Of a stretch of DNA of 64,000 nucleotides, positions 55,952 to 64,000 are shown in pieces. A program made the translations under genes and the position numbers. This stretch comes from Pollenia angustigena. Its lineage: Eukaryota > Arthropoda > Insecta > Diptera > Polleniidae. The notes beneath the pieces are model-generated. The model was not told the DNA's origin. It was given only the letters and a program-made list of their open reading frames with translations, and did not search any database. Within the stretch, counting starts at the first letter, position 1. Each line of letters begins with the position of its first letter. Where the stretch lies: positions 233,235,127-233,299,126 of the forward strand of contig OV884056.1 in assembly GCA_930367215.1 (NCBI GenBank), written 5' to 3'.

Positions 55952-57703
55952 CACGCAAAGAGAAAACATGGTTGTGGTAAACATATTCTAAGAGCAACAT
56001 ATTGTGATAAGATTCATGATTGTAGTAACCATATTAAGATTATTATTGAATTACATTATGACTAAATATACTCGTACTATTCAATCATAATATTTTTCCC
56101 TTAATCATATTATTATTCTGTTAATCATACTAAGTTAAGAAGTAATCAAATTATTGTCATGTTAATGATAATAAGCTAAGAAATTAATCATATTATCATC
56201 ATGTTAATCAAATTAAATTTAGAAGCAATCATATTATGATACAGGACCTTTCATAGCTGTCATAAAAATACAAAATAAATTAAAATTGTTTGGCATGGAT
56301 TTTTTATTTTGTGGCTTTTTACAATTTTTTTAATGTTAATCAAATAACGGAGCTCAGTATAAGGCTTGCAAAAGAGCAAATGCAATACCTAGCCCATAGT
56401 TTGATCTAGAATGGGTTTTCAGCTTTGCTGAAAAATTTGTTTTTTGACATACGCGGTTGTCAATGAAAACCACAGAAATATCGTAGCACTTTTATAAAAT
56501 TTAACGAAATCTCTGTGTGTTTTGTTAATGGATTTATACACAATTTAGCTTACTCAATTAGCAATTGGCAATTAACTTAGCAAAATGTAAACAACATTTG
56601 ACATCTTTAAAGAAAAAACAAAATAAACATCTGGTTTTTGCGCAGACCTAATGGATGGACCTTTGTTTTTGTTGTTTTGTTGTTGGCAAAAATGTCAAAA
56701 CACTTTGTTTACATTGCAGCCACACGATCAAGCTTTTCTTGATAGTCTTTTACATATACTGTTTGTCAAAATATGCAAAAATTGGCAGCTGTGACGTAGG
56801 CTGCACGCAAGTTGAAAGCAATTTACTTTCAAGATGTCATTAAAAAAAAAATTTATAAAGAGAAACGAAAAATTTGCTCACTAACCTTGAAATCAGCTGT
56901 TTTCTTGAACGTAAATTGAAACACTCACTGGCAAGAGAATTTTAAAGGCAAGTTCGTATCAATTTTTAAAAGTATGAGTGTATTGGTAAAAAAGTGTGAG
57001 TGTATTAAAAATTGATAGGCAAAACTTGATCGTGTAACCCTCAAGTTAGTGAGTTGGGTTTTACTCACTAAACACACTTGTGAGAGTGCACTGCAGTGTT
57101 GCATTTTAATTTTACTCAATATTTATAACAATTTCGAATTAATTGAGCAATTACTGAATTGCAATTTTGTATGGGTAATTGAGCTCAATAACGGCATTTA
57201 TTGCGTAAAACTCAATTAAGGTGCATATCTGAACACGGTATTACAAAGAAACAACGATATTTTGCATTTGCACTATTACATCACTAATACTGAATGAACT
57301 CCGCCAATATTTTAATTTTTTTAAACTAATTTTTTTTATGGGAATTTATCTTTAAATTGTTTAACCGCTGACATATAAAATAAACGACACAACTGATTCA
57401 AAATTATTTTACAAATGGCGCTAACATGTTATCATGTTATGGATATTAAATATCATGATATGGTTGTGAGTAATGTAATATGTTTAGAAAGTTATCATAA
57501 TTAAGTTGTTAGAAAAATAATTATTTTTCGGTCAACAATAAACAAATTTATAATTGCGATAAACATTGATATGTTTACAGTAACAATAATATTGTTGATA
57601 TTAAATAAAAATAACAATTATTTGTGTACGACAACAATATATTGTTACATTAAACATAGTGTTGTTGCTGTAACCATGCCCAACCATATTTTTTCTCTGC
57701 GTG
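55952..57703. mobile_element. TIR element, 1752 bp, TA duplication
   Basis: CACGCAAAGAGAAAACATGG at the left and CCATATTTTTTCTCTGCGTG at the right between TA at 55950-55951 and 57704-57705. The partial copy at 53832-54489 lacks about 0.8 kb present here (56390-57245). An ATCATATTATNAT-rich tract lies near the left end. Frames inside are not recognisable. Confidence 0.8.
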
Positions 57704-57705
57704 TA

Positions 57706-58003
57706 TATGGAAATAACATCAGAAACTTAAATTTTTTGTCGAAAATATGTGCATAGTCACGAAAAATAACTCTAAGACTTACAAAGAAGTTCATTTTCAG
57801 TAAAATTTCAATATATTGTAAGCGCCCTGGGTTGTGCAACGTATTACTGGTAAGATACGCAAGCGTTAATATTTCTCTATGCAAATGTGAAAAAAAAATG
57901 TAAAATTATTCCGATGATTTCGCTAATTGCAAAGATACACAGGTTGAACTTTTTATGTGGAATAAAAACATTTGAGTAATTTTGTGAAGAATAATTAAAC
58001 GCT
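57706..58003. other. No gene recognised
   Basis: AT-rich spacer between two DNA elements. Confidence 0.5.
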
Positions 58004-58360
58004 TTAACCCATTATTGGCCGCTACCATAAAACGCAGGAATTTTTTAAGTCCCTTGCATAGAGGTGCTTTTTAGACTTCAATTAAGAATATTTTTTTCAA
58101 AATTTTATCTCCCGATTTGTAGTTCTTTTTATATGGACTGGTCGAAAAATCGACCAATGGCCGAAAACAGTAAAAAATTATTATTGAATTTTTTTGTAAT
58201 AAAATATTTCTTCAGGCTTAATTTATAAGAATTTATAAAAAAATGTTTCTCTTATAAATCTTAATGGAAGTCTATGTAAATACATATACATATGTATTTT
58301 TGCATGTAAATATACAAAGTATGTGTCTAATATATATATATATATATATTAGTTCCCGTG

Positions 58361-58870
58361 GTTCCTATAAGGAGCATAGGGCCATAACAAATTGGTTCCA
58401 TTGTGATTTGTCCGATGCTAAGGTTTTTATTTCGTTCCAGCTTTTATCTTGTGTGACAGCTTCAAGTTCGATTTGGCGACGCCAGGTGTGGGATGGTCTA
58501 CCTCTTCTTCGGCTACCTTGGGGGTTCCATTCTATAGCGCTTCTTGTAACGTCGTCATTGGGCTTTCGCAAAGTATGCCCTATCTAACGCCATTTTCTTC
58601 TTAATATTTCACTTTTTATGGGCTTTTGACCGGTTTCGTTCCATAATCTTGTATTAGTTATAGTAACAGGCCAAAATATTTTCAGAATTCTCCGCAAGCA
58701 TCGATTTATAAATACTTGCACTGAGTTAAGGTCTTTGGGGGCTGCATTCCAAGATTCGCAGCCATAGAGAAGAGTAGATTTAATGCAGGAGTTGTGTTCA
58801 ACTTGGTTCTCCTTGAGATATGCGCCGATCGCCATATTGGGTTAAGTTGACCGAATGCTTGTGTCTAATA
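58361..58870 (-). pseudogene. RTE-type LINE C-terminal remnant, copy 3
   Basis: Minus strand: CIKSTLLYGCESWNAAPKDL, VFINRCLRRILKIFWPVTI, RLWNETGQKPIKSEILRRKW, then after a 1-nt shift RIGHTLRKPNDDVTRSAIEW, NPQGSRRRGRPSHTWRRQIE and WNQFVMALCSL, ending in (TA)n at 58351-58331. It is the best-preserved RTE tail in the window. Confidence 0.88.
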
Positions 58871-59039
58871 ATTGAGTTGATTATGGCGGATTAACGAGTG
58901 ACAAATAGTGCGTTTACCACAACGATCATCACGCTATGCCCCCGGGGGCCGAGCACTTTTCGTGAATTTCACACACACACAACACGAAGGTTAACGAAAT
59001 AATTGTAAAGAGCCATAATTTCAAAAAACAGGAACAAAA
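58871..59039. other. Element interior, no motif
   Basis: Contains a GGGGGCC-rich patch (CCCCCGGGGGCCGAG) at 58938 and an (AC)n run at 58971. Possibly 3' untranslated part of the piggyBac relic. Confidence 0.3.
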
Positions 59040-59575
59040 GGAGTAAATTTATTTTCCTCTCTTGGCACTCACCGCTGCATACACTTTTTTAACTGGCTCT
59101 CTTTGTGATGACCGCTGGTTTACCAGCTTTGAAGCCAACTTTTTAAGATCTCCCTTCCCTTGAGTTTGAGTATAAGCCAATAGTCAGACCGGAGTCTTGA
59201 TTCCAGGGGCTAATGACCAACGTGCTACCAGATAGGTCTCTGGTCAGAAGCGATTTGAAGAAATATGTTAATTTAGAACAATAAGATATGCCTTCAAATG
59301 TTTTCACATACCCTTGGGGGATTTAGGAGCATATAAAAATCCTTAATGTTAAACGCACTGCATTGTAACTTCAGGGCGAAAATCAATTTGTGAAAGAGCG
59401 CCATTGTCATGAAACCTGACACTATCCATATCATGATTATACTCCTGAATTGCTTTGGGCTGTGAAATACCGCTTAACATTAGCCATTGGTTCGACTGAG
59501 GAGCTGTTGGTAATTACGTTGGCGTCCACGCTGCTATTCCCGCGCTTATTCAATAGACAGCTGAGATGATAAGAA
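59040..59575 (-). pseudogene. piggyBac transposase relic, C-terminal half
   Basis: Minus strand: LSCLLNKRGNSSVDANVITN, SSSVEPMANVKRY, then after a shift SQPKAIQEYNHDMDSVRFHD, NGALSQIDFRPEVTMQ, and further down TYLVARWSLAPG and KKLASKLVNQRSSQREPVKK. Known: piggyBac transposases have the block V…SN…V.P…..R, then P.A...YN..MGGVD..D, then YR; here MDSVRFHDN stands at the MGGVDL.D position. The block contains the third catalytic Asp region of the family. Two or more shifts and stops. Opposite in strand to the relic at 60284-62176. Confidence 0.72.
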
Positions 59576-60246
59576 AAAAGTTGTCAAAAAAAAAACTATA
59601 TATGTGACAATCGAGATCAGTTAATTATTCAGTAAATACAGAATAGTTTGAGCCACCATATAAAATACTGAAGAATAAATCTTCGCTTTCGCAGCATATG
59701 CAAAATGTTTTAAATCCAATACGGATTGGGTTTCTCTTAACGAATTTGCATAAGCTGCATTCAATTATTATTGGAAAATCAACAAGTTAGCGAACTTTGA
59801 CGAAACAATATGTTGTACCTGAGCGAATATTATGTGATAGATGAGAATACCTTTTAGATGTTCTGAGCCGATTGCCAATAAGTGATAATGCTACGGTAGT
59901 GCTTCCGACCAGTGGTCGATTTTTCGACCACCAAAGATTATGGGCATTTATAAGTCAGAAAACTTATCAACTTCAAATTGATTTTTGTCGATTCTTATAA
60001 TATATTATTAAAGCTTTAAAAATAATGTAAAACAAAAAATTTTATTTTATATTTTTTAATATATATTTTAAATGGAAAAATGTGTCAAAAATGGGCTTTT
60101 TTTAATCCTTTTACCAAATATTTTATAAAGTCTTTATAAAATCAGTTTATTACTAATATATTCAAAATCATTTCGGATTTTATTTTTGTGAAAGCAGATC
60201 AAAAAAATTAAAGTAAACTTTAAAGATATACGCTAGTAAAGGTACT
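59576..60246. other. Element interior, AT-rich
   Basis: Holds the GGTCGATTTTTCGACC palindrome at 59914-59929. No coding motif recognised. Confidence 0.4.
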
Positions 60247-60283
60247 GGTCGAAAAATCGACCGGTGGCATAAAATGGGTTAAT

Positions 60284-62176
60284 GGGATTCTTATTCCCGC
60301 TGGCGTCCACAAAACAAATAGAGAACTCATAACAGAGTTGTGGAAAACTACTCACTTGCCGTTGTCTGCAGATTCAAAATGATGCTACTGTTCAAAAGTT
60401 TTGAAAATGATGAAACCCGCATATTAAGAACAAAACATATAAAGCTATTTTTTCGAGATTATTTGGACAATGTTGAATGAGAATTTACGTCTGAGATATA
60501 AGGCTCCACGAAAAGCCCCCCAATGTAATAACGCCCAAACGAGAAATGAAATATTCCCCAATTTTTTTTCTTAATTTTTGGGTGTTATTTCTTATGAAAA
60601 AACTCCAAATTTTTTGGGCCGTTTTTCATTTTTTTTGGGAATTATTTCATTCTTTATTTGGGGTTTTCAAATTATGTTATAGTCTCCAATGAAATAACAC
60701 CCAACAAATTTTTAAAATTCGGGGCTTGTTTCATAGCGTGTTTAATTTGGGTGTTATTTCATTTTTAATTCGGAGGTTATTTCATTTTTAACACTAAAGT
60801 TAAGTATTGAAATCTGGCTTCGCATACTAAAGTTTTTCTGCGTGACGGCCTGCGGCCGTGCTTAGGGATTTTTTCCTCCAGTAGGACGCGACAGGTGGCT
60901 TCGCTGAATGAAGTTTTCCTGCGCGCGTCACAAGAATAAAAAAATGTTTTTCAATGATAACTAAGTATTTTCCCTTTTACAGAATGTTGACACCATGCGT
61001 AACACTATTCTGGAAAAGTATGGCTTTGTCTCTCATTTGTGAAAAAAAATATGGCTATATCTCTCATTTCGCAAAATTTTAAATATGACCTTACCTCTCA
61101 CTGATTGGGCGATAAGACCATAACGGCTTTATCTCCCATTCAATTGAGCAATAAAGCCATTATGGCCTTACCTCCCATGGTTAAAAAGCACCCCCCCCCC
61201 CCGTGTAAAGGCAAAACGTAGAAGGCAAATTGTCTTCCGAACTGCAAAAATAGAGCAGGGCTACAAGGATCTACGGGCGGGTAAAATAACTACAGCAATT
61301 TTCTTGAACCGAATATATCCTTATTATTAAGAAGACGCCTGCGGGCCTCCACACGATTCATTTCAATAATTTTGCGACTTTGCTGTTGGTCCATATTGAC
61401 TTCATGAAATCCTTGGTGAAACTGACTCTTTTATGAATTTTGGGCATAATTTCATTCTTGTTGCTGATGGGGTTAATTTCATTGGGGGTTATTTCATTTT
61501 CATCATTGGGTGTTATTTCATATGAAATAACATCAAAATATTGGGGGTTGTTTCGTTTTCGTTTTGGGGTTTATTTCATTTATTTTTCGATGTTATTTCA
61601 TTCACTGCTTTTGGGTGTTATTTCCTATTTTTTCGGGATTTTTTCATTGGGGGCTATTTCCTGGGCGTCATTTCATTGGGGGGCTTTTCGTGGAGCCGAG
61701 ATATAAACCGTCTTTGGCTTGCGATGCAATGAATTCTTACCCTTTGCATGGAAAGTTGTAAAGTACAACCAGCCAGAAGGCCCAATGCCCAATCTACTTT
61801 TGCTGCTAAACCTGAAACGCAGAGCTGAAACGCAGAGCAAATCGATTTTATAATATAGATGTAGCAGCATTATCATCTTATATCATATATATGGAAAACC
61901 AGACAATTTTTGAAAGCGATCATATTTGAAGTGTGTTAGTAAAATATTCAACAACGCATCATACACCCAAAAGTTATCTCAGTCAAATCTGCAATACCGA
62001 GTTCGCTGGGAAAAGATTTTCATGTATCCACGTCAAACATTTTCGGTTTGCAAAATAAATGATTAAAGCGAACGTACTCCTGTAGAAGGGAATTGTCGCG
62101 TGTGCTCGCAACTACGTATGAAGCACATAAAAACAAGCAAAGCTTGCACAAAATGTTTCAAACCAATTTGAAATAA
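60284..62176 (+). pseudogene. piggyBac transposase relic split by a foldback element
   Basis: Plus strand in order: PAGVHKTNRELITELWKTTH (60296), FKMMLLFKSFENDETRILRT, then RDYLDNVE and EFTSEI (to 60500), the pre-catalytic domain of piggyBac (RF..+LRF..FD…TR..R). After the foldback element: KPSLACDAMNSYPLHGK (61706-61756), matching the LCDAKN.Y.…G block with a catalytic Asp. At 62090-62176 EGNCRVCSQLRMKHIKTSKA followed by CTKCFKPI and TGA forms the C-terminal Cys-rich domain (CxxC…CxxC). The DDE first Asp block and the SVEP…MGGVD part are missing here. Dead copy. Confidence 0.75.
60502..61697. mobile_element. Foldback element, 1196 bp, 9-bp target duplication, inside piggyBac relic
   Basis: Perfect GAGATATAA duplications at 60493-60501 and 61698-61706. 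Ends GGCTCCACGAAAAGCCCCCC and complement GGGGGGCTTTTCGTGGAGCC. Both arms consist of GGGNGTTATTTCAT units. The centre has the GCGTGACGGCCTGCGGCC module shared with 41395-41605, CTTTATCTCCCATT-type repeats and a run of 12 C at 61191-61202. The open frame at 61440-61706 is only these repeats translated. FB/MULE-like by its 9-bp duplication. Confidence 0.88.
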
Positions 62177-62179
62177 GCA

Positions 62180-64000
62180 TGCAATTCAACCAACTGTCCA
62201 ATATGAACAAATAGCTAAGTGTTAATTTCTGGTTTTTTTTTTTATTTATCTATGTATATTTTTTTTTTTTTGTTTGTTTTTCTTAAATATTCATTACGAC
62301 TTCCTTTAATTTTATTTTAGCAACAGTTCACTAAAAATATACATGCAATAATCGCTTTTCGATACTTAATGTATGAAGGTACACCCGGGTACCTTGCCAT
62401 ACCGTTAAGGGTGTAAGATGAAATTTGGTACACCAAGCCCTTCCAAAATGATAATTTATAATCTATTAATAGTTAGGAGTTCTCAAGAAGTTTCAGCAAT
62501 GTGGAACGTCTCCTTCTATAAAAAAAAATAATCTGAAAACGCCAAAGGTACTCCGGTACCTGGCTATTCACATAAGGTTTAATTGTAAAATATTGTGATA
62601 ATACCGATAGTGATTACACCTGCCAATATTCAAAAATAAAACTTTCGATATTATCAATAGTGCTATCGATTGTTTTGCAGCCAGCTTGGAGAGGATAGAT
62701 CCAAGATATCATAAATGACATCTGGAATTCGACATTAGATTAAAAAAGGATTAAATACAAAAATGAAGTCATATTCTACCCATTAATAATGATACATTCA
62801 AAAGAAAAAGTCAATACATCCGTACTCAAATCAATCCGAAGTGGTATTAATATTATAGAAAGATTGATTCAAGTACGGATTTTCAAACGCAAAATACTTA
62901 AATTATTCATATTCTATCCCGATGTCGGACTTGAAATAATCCGAAAATGAGATTGATTTAACCCATTAAGGACTGATGCGTATTTAAAAACCCAAAAGCA
63001 GAGCCACCGTAGAAAAATTCTGGCTTAATTTAAATAAGAGGTATCGCAAATTGGTTTTTACAGAAAGATAAAGAAAGGATGGACTACTTAAAAAAAATTT
63101 TGAATTTAAATTTTACCCCCTTCTATTGGGAAAAATATCGGCTTAAAAATTAGAAATTCTTCAAATTTGGAAAAGTGAACGAAAACGGCTCTGGAAAATT
63201 AGGAGAGTAGGAAATCGGAAAAACCTTTTCGTGAGTTATAGCCAGCTATGAGCACCACTACATTGAAAGCTTTGCATGTGTTTCATTGTTTTGTTTATGT
63301 TTGCATTTGTTGGTTTTATGCTCTTTTGCTCTTTGGTTTTTGTGTATGTATACACATCGTTCGCTCTTTTTTAATTTTCATTTTGAACTTGCCCATAGCT
63401 GGTTATAGCCTTGGGTGTGCTCTACTTTAGAAAAAAGTATTTTCTTAATTGGGCCAATTACGTTGACTGCAGGTTTGATTCAATGGCATGGCTATTTAAA
63501 TACCCACTTCGCTGTCAGAGGTTTCAAAACACATATTTTTTTAAAATTTTTTGGTAAGTAAAAATGCGTTGTTTTATGTAAAATGAACCATTTATTAGTG
63601 AAAAAATAAAGAAAGAAATATCACAGCTGTGGTTGATTATTGAGAAAATTTTATTTTTTTAATGTTTTTTGGGACACCAGCATAAAACTGTGCAAAACAA
63701 ATCATATCCATGCGCTTTGCCATTTCTTGTGCATTTGTGACAACTTTTTTCCTTATACCAAAACGAGAATTAGGAATTGTTACAAATGCTTCAACCACGC
63801 CCACACGTTAATACAATTCTTCAACTTTCAGATTCTATAAATTTTCTTAACATGAAGTGTTATTTCCAGGCATTCACCATTCCAGCATCCAAAGTATTAG
63901 TAAGTCTGGGATTACACTATGAAAGTTTGAAAGGTGAGAGAGGAGAGGAGAGAAGAAAAACATGTTCTCTTCCCCTCTTACCAATAAACTCAGACTTTCT
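62180..64000. other. No gene; several small inverted repeats
   Basis: Poly(T) runs at 62231-62280. The GGTAC repeat partner at 62370-62590. Hairpins CCGTACTCAAATCAATC (62820) with GATTGATTCAAGTACGG (62862), and TTATAGCCAGCTATGAGC (63236) with CCATAGCTGGTTATAGCC (63395). AAGTCTG…CAGACTT near 63901-63997 may be one more MITE cut by the window end. Short frames here have no recognisable product. Confidence 0.5.

Larger units (their letters stand above)
58008..60278. mobile_element. TTAA-flanked piggyBac-like element
   Basis: CCCATTATTGGCC at the left and GGCATAAAATGGG at the right lie directly inside TTAA at 58004-58007 and 60279-60282. TTAA targets and CCC tips are the piggyBac hallmark. GGTCGAAAAATCGACC palindromes occur at 58140, 59914 and 60247. 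A minus-strand piggyBac transposase relic lies inside (59040-59575), as does an RTE fragment. The tips are only partly similar, so boundaries are a proposal. Confidence 0.6.

Noticed and set aside
61440..61706. 88-residue membrane-like ORF (MGIISFLLLMGLISLG)
   Set aside because: It is the translation of GGGNGTTATTTCAT repeats in the foldback arm, and all forward frames give similar hydrophobic strings.
1..64000. LTR retrotransposon, endogenous virus or CRISPR array
   Set aside because: No paired LTRs with TG…CA ends, no protease/integrase or envelope motifs, and no regularly spaced direct repeats with unique spacers were seen.

Overview
The window looks like repeat-packed, AT-rich nuclear DNA of a higher fly (Diptera: Brachycera). 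The evidence is the mix of elements: a DD41D mariner, Tc1, piggyBac, hAT-type and foldback DNA transposons, jockey-type, RTE-type and RNase H-bearing LINEs, tRNA-derived SINEs, and many palindromic MITEs. I found no convincing host protein-coding gene, no true tRNA or rRNA gene and no CRISPR array. Nearly every open frame of substance is a transposable-element protein or a remnant of one, and the elements are nested several deep in both orientations, as expected of heterochromatin or a transposon graveyard.

The main exception is at 784-1548 (minus strand). This is about 255 codons of a bacterial TrkH potassium transporter carrying all four selectivity-filter-like loops and one nonsense codon, cut at its downstream end by a 5'-truncated LINE at 1-783. 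It most resembles Rickettsiales/Wolbachia TrkH as I know the family, so it is probably a lateral transfer from an endosymbiont. A shorter, badly decayed second TrkH-like segment may lie at 14235-14508.

Layout. 1-9 kb: LINE end, TrkH, a 728-bp TIR element, a long hairpin, a 2.5-kb TIR element, and a decayed gene of an uncharacterised multicopy arthropod family (7418-8790). 8.8-21.6 kb: SINE pair, MITEs, large palindromes and a dead Tc1 element (18925-20481). 21.66-23.18 kb: a nearly intact DD41D mariner (one stop codon) inside a MITE. 26.1-29.9 kb: a LINE whose endonuclease/RT frame is split by two elements that left clean TA and TGCA duplications. 30.5-35 kb: a 161-bp satellite, an RTE tail, and mariner and RT relics. 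35.8-39.3 kb: a 5'-truncated jockey-type LINE with overlapping ORF1/ORF2 (ATGA). 41.1-42.0 kb: a foldback element with a 9-bp target duplication. 42.2-43.6 kb: an RTE relic. 46.5-47.9 kb: a hAT-like element with a perfect 8-bp duplication and a SINE inside. 48-57.7 kb: TA-flanked MITEs and SINEs. 58-62.2 kb: piggyBac relics in both orientations, one split by a second foldback element with a 9-bp duplication.

The genes do not form a pathway. What can be read is a history of insertions: who landed in whom, and with which target-site duplication. Family names rest on motifs read by eye, and no database search was possible.
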